Source: JAJXWB01 sp037044955 (GTDB lineage Bacteria; Pseudomonadota; Alphaproteobacteria; Rhizobiales; Beijerinckiaceae). From it: 64,000 bases of DNA. The position numbers and the translations under genes were made by a program. The stretch is taken from positions 124,001 through 188,000 of the forward strand of contig JBAOHX010000011.1 of the NCBI GenBank assembly GCA_037044955.1, in the 5' to 3' direction. Of this stretch, positions 36,434 to 45,862 are shown piece after piece; the stretch's first letter is position 1, and the number at the start of each line of letters is the position of its first letter. A model generated the notes under the pieces. It ran no database searches. It was not told the origin of the DNA and worked only from the letters and a program-made list of their open reading frames with translations.

Positions 36434-37430
36434 ATGTCCGAATCCTCACTTGCCCAGAACGTCACCTCGATCGAAGCCGGCGACACGGTCGTCGCAGCAG
36501 CTTTCCTCGGCCGCACGCCCGTCTATGCGCTGGCCGACGGAACGCTGCTCTTCGCCGGCGTCGGCGAGGAGAAGCGCGTCAAGGCGCATGAAGACGGCGC
36601 GATCCTGTCCGCGCTATCCGACGGCAAACGCATGTTCAGCGCGGGCGACGACGGCCTGCTGGTGGCGACCGATGCGGAAGGCAGCAGCGAGACCATCGCC
36701 GACGAGAATGGCAAGTGGATCGACGCGCTGACGCTTGCGCGAGGACGGCGCGATGGCGTGGTCGGCGGGCCGCGTCGTTCGCGCGCGAGATTCGAAGGGC
36801 GAGGTCAAGAATTTCGACGCGCCCTCGGCGGTGCGCGGCCTCGCCTTCCTGCCGAAGGGATACAGGCTCGCCATCGCGCATTACAACGGCGCCTCGCTGT
36901 GGTTTCCCAATGCCGGCAAGCCCGAGTTCCTGGAGTGGAAGGGCTCGCATCTCGACGCCACCGTCTCGCCGGACGGGCGCTTCCTCGTGACGTCGATGCA
37001 GGAGAACATGCTGCACGGCTGGCGGCTCGCCGACGGCAAGCACATGCGCATGTCCGGCTATCCCGCCAAGACGCGCTCGTTCTCGTGGTCGCCCGACGGC
37101 AAGTGGCTGGCGACCTCGGGCGCGGACGCCTGCGTCGTCTGGCCGTTCGAGACCAAGGACGGGCCGATGGGCCGCGGCCCGCGCGAATGCGGCGTGCGCC
37201 CGCGCCGCGTCTCGCGCGTCGCCTTCCATCCCACCAACATGGTGCTGGCCATCGGCTACGAGGACGGCTGGGTGCTGCTCGTGCGCCTCAACGACGGCGC
37301 CGAGATTTTCGTGCGCGGCGAGCGTGAGTCGAATGACGCCGTGACGGCGCTCGCGTGGGACGCGGCGGGCCGCCGCCTCGCGTTCGGCACCAAGGAGGGC
37401 AAGGCCGGCGTGCTGGACTTGCCGGCGTAG
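36434..37430 (+). CDS. WD40 repeat protein (frameshifted here)
   Basis: About 331 residues after removing one extra C near 36740. Repeats of beta-propeller blades are visible: HEDGAILSALSDGKRMFSAG, VRGLAFLPKGYRLAIAHYNG, LDATVSPDGRFLVTSMQENM, TRSFSWSPDGKWLATSGADA and VTALAWDAAGRRLAFGTKEG. That is about six or seven blades, enough for one propeller. There is no signal peptide, so it is cytoplasmic, probably a scaffold or binding protein. The frame breaks at DALTLA and resumes as EDGAMAWSAGRVVRA. Confidence 0.85.
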
Positions 37431-37513
37431 AGCGCGCATAGGCGCTCTTCCGCACAAATCGGGTCGCCGTCTCGCGCCGCCTGCCTTAGATTGCGCGCGC
37501 ACCGGGAGCCCGC

Positions 37514-38473
37514 ATGTCCTCGCCCACGAAAATGCCCGCCGTCGAGACGTCCATGTCGCTGCGCACATGGGCCTTGCTCGGCCTGCTGTCGCTGATGTGG
37601 GGTTGCTCCTTTCCCTTCGTGAAGGTCGCGCTCGGCGGCGTCACGCCGCTGACGCTGGTCATGCTGCGCGTCGTGATCGCGGTGGCCGCGCTCACGCCCG
37701 TGCTGTTTTTCTCGCGCGAGGGCTTTCCGCGCGGCGCCAAGATCTGGACGGCGTTTCTCGCCATCGGCGCGCTCAACAACGTCGTGCCGTGGTCGCTGTC
37801 GGTGTGGGCGCAGCAGAGCCTGACATCGTCGCTCGCCGCCATCATCAACGCCACGACGCCGCTGTTCTCCGTATTGCTCGCGCCTTTCTTCCTCGCCGAC
37901 GAGCGGCTGCGCGCCAACAGGCTGGCCGGCGTCATCGTCGGCTTCGTCGGCGTCGCCGTGTTGATCGGGCCGGGCGCGCTCGGCCACGGCGCCGGCGGCA
38001 TCCTGCCGGAGCTCGCGCTGCTGGCGGCGGCGGTCGCCTATGCGTTCGGCGGCATCGTCGGCCGTTCCTACGCGCGCCTCGGCCTCACGCCGCTGCAGAG
38101 CGCGCATGGGCAGCTCGCGGCTTCATCGCTCATGATTACGCCACTCGCGCTGGCGATCGAGAAGCCCTGGGCTCAGCCCATGCCCAACGACGTGCAGATC
38201 GCCTGCGTGCTGGCGATGGGCCTGGTGTCGACGGCCATCGCCTTCATCCTGTTCTTCCGCATTCTCGCGCGCGCCGGCGCGACCAATGCGCTTCTGGTGA
38301 CGCTGCTCGTGCCGGTCACGGCTTTCATCGTCAGCGCCATCTTTCTCGGCGAGACGCTGGAGCCGCGCAATTTCGCAGGGCTCGCCTTCATCGCCGCCGG
38401 TCTCGGGCTGATCGACGGGCGGCCGCTGCGCTATCTGCAGGATCGGCTGTTTGCGGCGCGGCGACTGGACTAG
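37514..38473 (+). CDS. EamA/DMT family transporter
   Basis: A 319-residue protein with ten membrane helices in two EamA repeats; the first begins LLGLLSLMWGCSFPFVKVAL, the second near LLAAAVAYAFGGIVGRSYA. The N-terminal 18 residues before TWALLG are hydrophilic; an ATG at 37532 is an alternative start. Drug/metabolite transporters of this type export amino acids or other small molecules; no neighbour names the cargo. DUF2937 follows at once on the same strand. Confidence 0.87.
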   Translation: MSSPTKMPAVETSMSLRTWALLGLLSLMWGCSFPFVKVALGGVTPLTLVMLRVVIAVAALTPVLFFSREGFPRGAKIWTAFLAIGALNNVVPWSLSVWAQQSLTSSLAAIINATTPLFSVLLAPFFLADERLRANRLAGVIVGFVGVAVLIGPGALGHGAGGILPELALLAAAVAYAFGGIVGRSYARLGLTPLQSAHGQLAASSLMITPLALAIEKPWAQPMPNDVQIACVLAMGLVSTAIAFILFFRILARAGATNALLVTLLVPVTAFIVSAIFLGETLEPRNFAGLAFIAAGLGLIDGRPLRYLQDRLFAARRLD

Positions 38474-38482
38474 ACTTTGCTC

Positions 38483-39034
38483 ATGGTGATCCTGCGCCGT
38501 TTCGCGCTGATGTTCGGCATGTTCTGCGGCGTCGTCGCATCGCAATTGCCGGAGTTCGCGCAGCAATATCGTCAGCGGCTCGGCGGCGCGCTCGACGAGC
38601 TGACCGTGCTGGTCGAGCAGTTCGCCACGGAGGCGAAGGCTGCCGGGCTCGACACGAAAGGCGCGATCGCGCAGCTCGAGGCGAACGACGACCATCTCGT
38701 GCGTGAGCGCGGCAAGTCGATGGAGCAGACGGTCGTGCGGCGCGACAGGCTCGCGGAGCAGAGGACGCGGATGCAGCAGGCGGGGCCGTTCGCCCGCCTG
38801 CTGGTGTTTGCGCAAGGCTACGATCCCGGCATCGCGAGCCGCGCCTGGGGCGATTTCGAGCCGGCCGTGCCGACGACGCCGGAGGGCTTCGCCACGGCCG
38901 GCGCCGGCGCGCTGGCCGGCTACGGCTTGCTTGCGCATCGTCGGCGCGCCGTTTCGCCGCCGCAGACGCGAATCCGCGGCGGCGTGAGGCTCGATCAGAT
39001 CGAGGCGGCCCAGGGCGTCGGCGCGAAGCGGTAG
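38483..39034 (+). CDS. DUF2937 family membrane protein
   Basis: A 183-residue protein. It has one N-terminal helix (RRFALMFGMFCGVVASQL), the conserved segment LPEFAQQYRQRLGGALDEL followed by an amphipathic helix with VEQFATEAKAAGL, and a second hydrophobic stretch near residues 143-156. The DUF2937 family is known only as membrane proteins. It starts ten bases after the EamA stop, and its 3' end overlaps the convergent metallo-beta-lactamase gene by 40 bases. Confidence 0.78.
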   Translation: MVILRRFALMFGMFCGVVASQLPEFAQQYRQRLGGALDELTVLVEQFATEAKAAGLDTKGAIAQLEANDDHLVRERGKSMEQTVVRRDRLAEQRTRMQQAGPFARLLVFAQGYDPGIASRAWGDFEPAVPTTPEGFATAGAGALAGYGLLAHRRRAVSPPQTRIRGGVRLDQIEAAQGVGAKR

Positions 39035-39975
39035 CCCGCGCCCGCCTTCTCGATGCGGCCGTTCGCCGGGAAGGGATAGTGGAAGCCCTGCACGCGCATC
39101 CTGTCGGCCACGACCATGTCGAACATCCTGCGGCGCGTCGCTTCCGCCATCGCCGGGTCCATGTCGTAGGCGACGTGCCAGCCGGGATTGGCCAGGAACA
39201 GTTCCGGCCGGTTGGTGAGATCGCAGGTCACGAACATCGTGTCGGACCCCGAGCCCACTGTCAGCGAGACATGGCCCGGCGTGTGGCCGTGCGTCGCCAC
39301 CGCCTGGATGCCCGGCACGACATCCTTGCCCGGTTCGTATTGCGCGATCTTGCCGCCGAGCGCGTCGAATACGCGGCGCGCATTCTGGAAGGCGGGCTTG
39401 GCCGCATCCGGCGCGCGGGTCATGTTCCCTTCGTCCATCCAGAACTTCCACTCGGGCGCGGGCACGAGAATTTCGGCGTTGGCGAAGGCCGGCTTGCCGT
39501 CTGCCGTCAGCAGGCCGTTGATGTGGTCGCCGTGGAAATGCGAGATCACCACCGCGTCGACGGCGCCGCGGTCGATGCCGGCGGCGGCGAGGTTGGAATG
39601 GAACTGGCCGTTCCTGCCGCCGCTCTTCTCCAGCATGGCCGGGCCGTAGCCGGTGTCGACGACGACGAGTTTGGAGCCCGTGTTCACGACGATGGGCGTG
39701 AAGACGATGGTCATCTGGTCCCTGGGCAGACTGGCGGCCTCGAGCGCCTTGTTCACCTCGTCCTTGGCGACATTCTTCACGAAGCCGTCGGCGAGCGGGA
39801 AGGTCGCCGATCCGTCGGTCACCGCCGTGATCTCGAAGGCGCCGAGCTTGTAACGATAGAAGCTCGCGTTCTGCTTGCCGACCTGCGGGGCATAGGCCTG
39901 TGCGGGCGCGCCGGGCAGGGCCGCGAAAGCCGCGGCGCCGGCGCCCGCCATCAAATCACGACGTGAAACGTTCAT
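38995..39975 (-). CDS. MBL-fold metallohydrolase, exported
   Basis: A 326-residue protein with a twin-arginine-like leader (MNVSRRDLMAGAGAAAFAAL). The metal motif is VVISHFHGDHINGLL (HxHxDH), with a second His in VATHGHTPGHVSLTV and the Asp in MFVTCDLTN. It resembles lactonase/PHB-depolymerase-like members of the glyoxalase-II fold, but the exact substrate is not readable. It is divergent from a Crp/Fnr gene, from which it may receive regulation. Confidence 0.86.
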   Translation of the reverse strand: MNVSRRDLMAGAGAAAFAALPGAPAQAYAPQVGKQNASFYRYKLGAFEITAVTDGSATFPLADGFVKNVAKDEVNKALEAASLPRDQMTIVFTPIVVNTGSKLVVVDTGYGPAMLEKSGGRNGQFHSNLAAAGIDRGAVDAVVISHFHGDHINGLLTADGKPAFANAEILVPAPEWKFWMDEGNMTRAPDAAKPAFQNARRVFDALGGKIAQYEPGKDVVPGIQAVATHGHTPGHVSLTVGSGSDTMFVTCDLTNRPELFLANPGWHVAYDMDPAMAEATRRRMFDMVVADRMRVQGFHYPFPANGRIEKAGAGYRFAPTPWAASI

Positions 39976-40137
39976 GCTGTTCCTCGCTTGGCTGGCCGTC
40001 TGAGCGCGGCCCTACGGCCAAGCATCAGCCAGGAGCGGGCGTTCCGCAAGGCTTGCGCACAGCGCTTGAGCCGCGGGGGCGGGCGGGACAATATGCGCCC
40101 GCCATGCGACCCAAGCTCAAGCCATGATACGCGAGCC

Positions 40138-40809
40138 ATGACCCCCGACCGGCTGCGCGCCATCGCCTTCTGGGCGCGCGAACTGACCGAAACGGAAATC
40201 GAACGCGCCTGCCGCGGACTGGTCGAGAAGACCTGGCCCGCCGGCGCGACCATCGTGCATCGCGGCGACGCCTTCGACTACTGGACCGGCGTCGTCTCGG
40301 GGCTCGTGAAGATCTCGTCGGTTTCGTCGACCGGCAAGGCGATCAGTCTCGCCGGAATGCCCGCCGGCATGTGGTTCGGCGAAGGCTCGATGCTGAAAGG
40401 GGAACGGCGGCAGTACGACCTCGTCACGCTGCGCGAGTCGCGGCTGGCGATGATGAATCGCACGACCTTCGCCTGGCTGTTCGAGAATTCCGTCGGCTTC
40501 AACCGCTTTCTGGTGCGCCAGTTCAACGAGCGGCTCGGGCAGTTCATCGCGCTCGTCGAACATGACCGGATGCTCGACGGCGTGGCGCGCGTCGCGCGCG
40601 TGATCGCCTGGCTGTTCAATCCCGTGCTCAATCCGAACATCGGACGGAGCCTCGACATCAGCCAGGAAGAACTCGGGCTGATCGCCGGCCTTTCCCGGCA
40701 GGTGGCCAATCGCGCGCTGCAGATTCTGGAAGCCGAGGGATTGCTGAAAATCACGCAGGCTTCGCTGACGCCGCTCGACCTTACGGCGCTCAGCCGCTAC
40801 GGCGACTGA
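40138..40809 (+). CDS. Crp/Fnr family transcriptional regulator
   Basis: A 223-residue protein from an ATG at 40138. The cyclic-nucleotide fold includes KTWPAGATIVHRGDAFDYWT and MPAGMWFGEGSMLKGERRQY. The C-terminal winged helix is LDISQEELGLIAGLSRQVAN with RALQILEAEGLLKIT, a complete recognition helix. GEGS near the phosphate-binding cassette resembles Crp, but the Arg-Ser pair is altered (ERRQY), so cAMP binding is doubtful. Divergent from the MBL gene. Confidence 0.84.
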   Translation: MTPDRLRAIAFWARELTETEIERACRGLVEKTWPAGATIVHRGDAFDYWTGVVSGLVKISSVSSTGKAISLAGMPAGMWFGEGSMLKGERRQYDLVTLRESRLAMMNRTTFAWLFENSVGFNRFLVRQFNERLGQFIALVEHDRMLDGVARVARVIAWLFNPVLNPNIGRSLDISQEELGLIAGLSRQVANRALQILEAEGLLKITQASLTPLDLTALSRYGD

Positions 40810-41017
40810 ATGCGGCCGTTGGCCGAAGCGCCTAGACGAAAGTAGGGGAAGCCGCCGCAGACTCAGGGGCGCAGGCTAACTGACAAAATGGACGTGCGCA
40901 GTCAAGCGCATGCTTGCCATCAGCCATGCGCGTTGCGAATGTTACGCCGCCGGATAGCCCCAGCGCCGTCCGGACGAAACGACAGAGCGTCGACGAGGCG
41001 CCGGAGGGGAGCGGGGA

Positions 41018-43006
41018 GTGGCAACGAGCCAGCAGGGTCCTGGTTTCGACGCGGCGGAGGACACGTTTCCGAAGCTGCTGCGCATGCACGCGCGCGTGCG
41101 CGGCGCGCGCCCGGCGTTCCGGCACAAGGACCGCGGCATCTGGCAGACGTGGACCTGGGCGGAAGTCTACGACAACGTGCGCGCGATCGCGCTCGGCCTG
41201 CGCAAGCTCGGGGTGGGCGAAGGCGACAAGGTCGCGATCGTCGGCGCCAACCGGCCGCTCATGTACTGGACGCTTTGCGCCGCGCAGATGCTGCGCGCGA
41301 CGCCCGTGCCGGTCTATGCCGACGCGGTGGCGGACGAACTCGTTCACGTCCTCGAAAACGCCGACGTGAAGGTGGCCGCGGCGCAGGACCAGGAACAGGT
41401 CGACAAGCTGCTGTCGATCGCGGAGCGCCTGCCGACGCTCGAACATATCGTCTACGACGAGGATCGCGGATTGCGCGACTATGCGCAGACCAACCTGACG
41501 GCGCTCGGCGACCTGATGGAGGCCTCCGCCAAGGCGCTGCATTCGGAGGCCTCGCTCGGCCGCGCGCTCGACGAGCTGATCGACGCGGGCCGCGCGAGCG
41601 ACGCTTCCATCATGCTCTACACATCCGGCACGACCGGCCGCTCGAAGGGCGTGGTGCTCGCCGCCGGCCGCTCCGTCCAGGCCGCGCGCGACACGGTCGC
41701 CTTCGACGGGCTGACCGACAAGGACGAGCAGCTCGCCTATCTGCCGCTGGCCTGGGTCGGCGATCATTATCTCAATTATGCGCAGGCGCTCGTCGCCGGC
41801 TCGTGCATCGCCTGTCCCGAGAACGCCGACACCGTTGCGCAGGACCTGCGCGAAATCGGGCCGTCCTTCTACTTCGCCCCGCCGCGCGTGTTCGAGGCGC
41901 AGCTCACGCGCATCATGATCCGCATGGAGGACGCGAGCGCCCTCAAGCGCAAGATGTTCGATCATTTCGTCGGCGTCGCGCGCAAATGGGGCGAGAAGAT
42001 TCTCAACGGCGAGAGCGTCCCGGTTCTCGCGCGCGCGCATTATGCGCTGGGCGAGGCGCTGGTCTACGGGCCGCTGAAGAACGTGCTCGGCTATTCCAAC
42101 ATCCGCGCCGCCTATACGGCGGGCGAGGCGATCGGCGGCGAGCTCTTCTCGTTCTATCGCTCGCTCGGGCTGAACCTGAAGCAGCTCTACGGCCAGACGG
42201 AAGCCTTCCTCTACGTGACCGCGCACGCCAACGGCGCCGTGCGTTCGGATACGGTCGGGCCGCCCGCGCCGAATGTCGACATCCGCATCGCCGACGACGG
42301 CGAAGTGCAGTTCAAGTCGCCGGGACAATTCGTCTCCTACTACAAGGAGCCGGAGAAGACCGCCGAGACGCTGACGCCGGACGGCTATGTGAAGACGGGC
42401 GACGCCGGCTTCTTCGACACGGACGGGCAATTGCGCATCCTCGATCGCGCCAAGGACGTCGGCAAGCTGCGGGACGGCACGATCTTCGCGCCCAAGTACA
42501 TCGAGAACAAGCTGAAGTTCTTCCCCAACATCAAGGAAGCCGTGGCTTTCGGCGACGCGCGCGATTTCGTGACGGTGATGCTCAACATCGAGCTGACGGC
42601 GGTCGGCAACTGGGCGGAGCGCAACAACATTTCCTACGGCTCCTACCAGGAGCTCGCCGGCCATCCGCGCGTGTACGAGCTGATCGCCACGCATGTCGAC
42701 GAGGTGAACGCCTCGCTGTCGAAAGAGCCGCGCATGGCGGGCGCGCAGATCGCGCGCTTCCTCATCCTGCCGAAGGAGCTCGACGCCGACGACGGCGAGC
42801 TGACGCGCACGCAGAAGGTGCGCCGCGGCTTCATCGCCGAACGCTACGAGCCCCTGGTGAAGGGTCTCTACGACGGCTCGAAACAGGCCGACATTTCCAC
42901 CGAAGTGACATTCGAGGACGGACGCAAGGGCATGATTTCCGGTCGCGTCGCCATCGTCGATCTCGCGCGCCACGGCGCGGCTGCGCAGGGAAGCAAGGCG
43001 GCATGA
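41018..43006 (+). CDS. AMP-dependent acyl-CoA synthetase (long-chain type)
   Basis: A 662-residue ANL-family ligase with a GTG start at 41018 preceded by GGAGGGG. The AMP motif is IMLYTSGTTGRSKGVVLAAG. YGQTEAFLYVTAHA, DGYVKTGDAGFFD and the C-terminal hinge LRILDRAKDVGKLRDG follow in order. Length and the LAYLPLAWVGDHYLNYAQ segment match long-chain fatty-acid or aromatic-acid CoA ligases. Its stop overlaps the start of the livG gene, so ligase and transporter are translationally coupled: imported acids could be activated at once. Confidence 0.9.
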   Translation: MATSQQGPGFDAAEDTFPKLLRMHARVRGARPAFRHKDRGIWQTWTWAEVYDNVRAIALGLRKLGVGEGDKVAIVGANRPLMYWTLCAAQMLRATPVPVYADAVADELVHVLENADVKVAAAQDQEQVDKLLSIAERLPTLEHIVYDEDRGLRDYAQTNLTALGDLMEASAKALHSEASLGRALDELIDAGRASDASIMLYTSGTTGRSKGVVLAAGRSVQAARDTVAFDGLTDKDEQLAYLPLAWVGDHYLNYAQALVAGSCIACPENADTVAQDLREIGPSFYFAPPRVFEAQLTRIMIRMEDASALKRKMFDHFVGVARKWGEKILNGESVPVLARAHYALGEALVYGPLKNVLGYSNIRAAYTAGEAIGGELFSFYRSLGLNLKQLYGQTEAFLYVTAHANGAVRSDTVGPPAPNVDIRIADDGEVQFKSPGQFVSYYKEPEKTAETLTPDGYVKTGDAGFFDTDGQLRILDRAKDVGKLRDGTIFAPKYIENKLKFFPNIKEAVAFGDARDFVTVMLNIELTAVGNWAERNNISYGSYQELAGHPRVYELIATHVDEVNASLSKEPRMAGAQIARFLILPKELDADDGELTRTQKVRRGFIAERYEPLVKGLYDGSKQADISTEVTFEDGRKGMISGRVAIVDLARHGAAAQGSKAA

Positions 43007-43782
43007 GCGGCGCGGACGACATTCTCCTCAAGGTCGACAACGTCTCGCTGTCCTTCGGCGGCGTGCGCGCGATCACCGACGTTTCCTTCGACATCAGGAA
43101 GGGCGAGATCCGCGCGATCATCGGGCCGAACGGCGCCGGCAAGACGTCGATGCTGAACGTCATCAACGGATTCTATCATCCGCAGCAGGGCAGCATCTCC
43201 TTCCACGGCAGGACGCGCGCGCGCATGAAGCCGTACGAGGCGGCCAGCCAGGGCATTGCGCGCACCTTCCAGAACGTCGCGCTGTTCAAGGGCATGTCGA
43301 CGCTCGACAACATCCTTGCCGGCCGCGCGCTGAAGATGAAGTCGAGTTTCTTCTGGCAGATGTTCCGGCACGGACCGGCGCTCGCGGAAGAGATCGAGCA
43401 TCGCAAGTTCTGCGAGGAGATCATCGATTTCCTCGAGATCGAGCACATCCGCAAGGCGCCGGTCGGCACGCTGCCCTACGGCTTGCAGAAGCGCGTCGAG
43501 CTCGGCCGCGCGCTCGCCATGGAGCCGACCCTGCTGCTGCTCGACGAGCCGATGGCGGGCATGAACCTCGAAGAAAAGCAGGACATGAGCCGCTTCATCA
43601 TCGACGTGAACCAGCATTTCGGCACGACGATCGCGCTGATCGAGCACGACATCGGCGTGGTGATGGACCTGTCCGACCGCATCGTCGTGCTCGAATACGG
43701 CCACAAGATCGCCGACGGAAATCCGGACGAAGTGAAGAGCGACCAGAAAGTGATCGACGCCTATCTGGGGGTTTCGCACTGA
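43003..43782 (+). CDS. livG: branched-chain-type ABC transporter ATP-binding protein LivG
   Basis: A 259-residue ABC ATPase. Walker A GPNGAGKTS, the LivG-specific GIARTFQNVALFKGMSTLDN, signature LPYGLQKRVELGRALA and Walker B LLLLDEPMAGMN, ending with the LivG tail EVKSDQKVIDAYLG. The start overlaps the ligase stop by four bases (ATGA), and the stop overlaps livH. Works with LivF, LivH, LivM and the binding protein in this operon. Confidence 0.93.
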   Translation: MSGADDILLKVDNVSLSFGGVRAITDVSFDIRKGEIRAIIGPNGAGKTSMLNVINGFYHPQQGSISFHGRTRARMKPYEAASQGIARTFQNVALFKGMSTLDNILAGRALKMKSSFFWQMFRHGPALAEEIEHRKFCEEIIDFLEIEHIRKAPVGTLPYGLQKRVELGRALAMEPTLLLLDEPMAGMNLEEKQDMSRFIIDVNQHFGTTIALIEHDIGVVMDLSDRIVVLEYGHKIADGNPDEVKSDQKVIDAYLGVSH

Positions 43783-44738
43783 TGAACCTCCTCTACCAGA
43801 TATTCATCGACCCCTTCATGCAGATGGGCTCCTCGCCCGACCTGCTCGTGCAGACGCTGTGGGAGGGCCTCGTCGGCGGCGTGCTCTATTCGCTGATCGC
43901 GCTCGGCTTCGTGCTGATCTTCAAGGCCTCGGGCGTGTTCAATTTCGCGCAGGGCATCATGATGGTGTTCGCCGCGCTCACCCTCGTCGGCTTCTACGAG
44001 AAGGGCGTGCCGGCGCCGCTCGCGCTGCTGCTCGCCATCGGCGTCATGTACCTGCTGGCGCTCGGCGTCGAGCGCGTGGTGCTGCGGCCGCTGGTCAACC
44101 AGCCCGACATCATGCTGTTCATGGCGACCTTCGGGCTCACCTACATCCTGATCGGCGCGGGCGAACTGGTGTTCGGCGGCGACCCCAAGGAAATGCCGGT
44201 CGCGGCGCTCGGCCTGCCGAAGGGCGCCGTCGATTTCAAGATTCTCGGCGGCCTCGTTTCGCTGCAGAAGCTCGACATAGCCGCCGCCGTGATCGCGTCG
44301 ACGATGGTCGCGGGCCTGGCGCTGTTCTTCCAGAAGACGCGCATCGGCCGCGCGCTGCGCGCGGTGGCGGACGACCACCAGGCGGCGCTGTCGGTCGGCA
44401 TCTCGCTCAACCAGATCTGGGTCATCGTCTGGTTCACCGCAGGCATCGTCGCGCTGGCGACCGGCATCATGTGGGGCGCGCGCTCGGACGTGTCGTTCGC
44501 GCTGCAGGTCATCTCGCTGAAGGCGCTGCCGGTGCTCATCCTCGGCGGCTTCACCTCGGTGCCCGGCGCCATCGTCGGCGGCCTCATCATCGGCATCGGC
44601 GAGAAGCTCGGCGAATTCTACTGGGGGCCTCTGGTCGGCGGCGGCATCGAAAGCTGGCTCGCCTACGCCATCGCCCTCGCCTTCCTGCTGTTCAAGCCCG
44701 AGGGGCTGTTCGGCGAGAAGATCATCGAACGCATCTGA
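43782..44738 (+). CDS. livH: branched-chain-type ABC transporter permease LivH
   Basis: A 318-residue permease with about eight helices. The family stretch LWEGLVGGVLYSLIALGFVL leads to FKASGVFNFAQGIMMVFAAL, and the coupling region is RIGRALRAVADDHQAALSVG; GGFTSVPGAIVGGLIIGIGE is near the C-terminus. It starts on the last base of the livG stop. A longer N-terminus than E. coli LivH (about 20 residues) is typical of the aromatic or acyl substrate subgroup. Confidence 0.93.
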   Translation: MNLLYQIFIDPFMQMGSSPDLLVQTLWEGLVGGVLYSLIALGFVLIFKASGVFNFAQGIMMVFAALTLVGFYEKGVPAPLALLLAIGVMYLLALGVERVVLRPLVNQPDIMLFMATFGLTYILIGAGELVFGGDPKEMPVAALGLPKGAVDFKILGGLVSLQKLDIAAAVIASTMVAGLALFFQKTRIGRALRAVADDHQAALSVGISLNQIWVIVWFTAGIVALATGIMWGARSDVSFALQVISLKALPVLILGGFTSVPGAIVGGLIIGIGEKLGEFYWGPLVGGGIESWLAYAIALAFLLFKPEGLFGEKIIERI

Positions 44739-44751
44739 TCGGGGCGCCCAC

Positions 44752-45830
44752 GTGTTCTACCGCGAAGTCGGACAGTTCAAGACGAGCTATGCAGCCGATC
44801 AGGCGATCTTTCCGATCCGCCAGGACCGGATCGGCCTCGCGCTGATCCTGGGCCGTCGCCTTCATCGGCATCCCGCTGGTCGGCGGGGAATTCATGATCG
44901 CCTCGGTCATGATCCCCTTCCTCATCCTCGCGCTGGCGGCGATCGGCCTCAACATCCTCATCGGCTACACCGGCCTGATCTCGCTCGGCACCGGCGCCTT
45001 CATGGGCGTGGGGGCTTACGCCTGCTACAAGCTCTCCACGCTGTTTCCGGGCGTCAACATCATCGTGTGGATCGTCGCCTCCGGCCTCGTCTCCTGCGCG
45101 GTCGGCGTGGTGTTCGGCCTGCCGAGCCTGCGCATCAAGGGCTTCTATCTCGCCATCGCCACGCTCGCCGCGCAGTTCTTCCTGCACCTGGTGCTTCGTG
45201 CGCGTGGGCTGGCTTTACAACTACAATCCCTCGGGCGCGATCGAAGTGCCCGTGCATACGCTGTTCGGCATCCCGATCACCGGCGCGACCGCCAAGCCGC
45301 TGACGCGCTATTTCGTCGTGCTGTCGATCGTCGTCGTCATGACATGGTTCGCCTCCAACCTCGTGCATGGCCGCATCGGCCGCAACTGGATGGCGGTGCG
45401 CGACATGGACATCGCCGCGCAGCTCATGGGCATCCGCCTGCTGCCGGCCAAGCTCCTGGCTTTCGCGGTCTCGTCCTTCTACGCGGGCGTCGCGGGCGCG
45501 ATGATGGTGTTCCTGTGGCTCGGAGCGGCCGAACCCGACGCCTTCAACATCAACGAATCCTTCGTGCTGCTGTTCATGGTCATCATCGGCGGTCTCGGCA
45601 GCCTCGTCGGCTCGTTCTTCGGCGCGGCGCTGATCCATATCCTGCCGATCATCGTGCGCACCGCGCCCAATGCGCTCGGCGTGAAGATCGGCTCGGCGAC
45701 GGCTGAGCACCTGACTTTTCTCATCACCGGCGCGCTGATCATATTCTTCCTGATCGTCGAGCCGCACGGCCTTGCGCGCCTGTGGCAGATCGCGAAGCAG
45801 AAACTGCGGGTCTGGCCGTTCCCGTACTGA
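44752..45830 (+). CDS. livM: branched-chain-type ABC transporter permease LivM (two indels here)
   Basis: About 358 residues after removing extra bases near 44851 and 45185. A GTG start gives MFYREVGQFKTSYAADQAIF. The membrane part includes LAAIGLNILIGYTGLISLGT, GAFMGVGAYACYKLS, and the coupling loop MAVRDMDIAAQLMGIRLLPA, then GGLGSLVGSFFGAALIHILP. The frame breaks at LALIL and again after AAQFFL, resuming as TWCFVRVGWLYNYNPSG. Follows livH by 13 bases. Both shifts are in otherwise perfectly conserved text. Confidence 0.88.
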
Positions 45831-45862
45831 AGCCAATATCGAGAGGAAGAGGGAGGACTGAA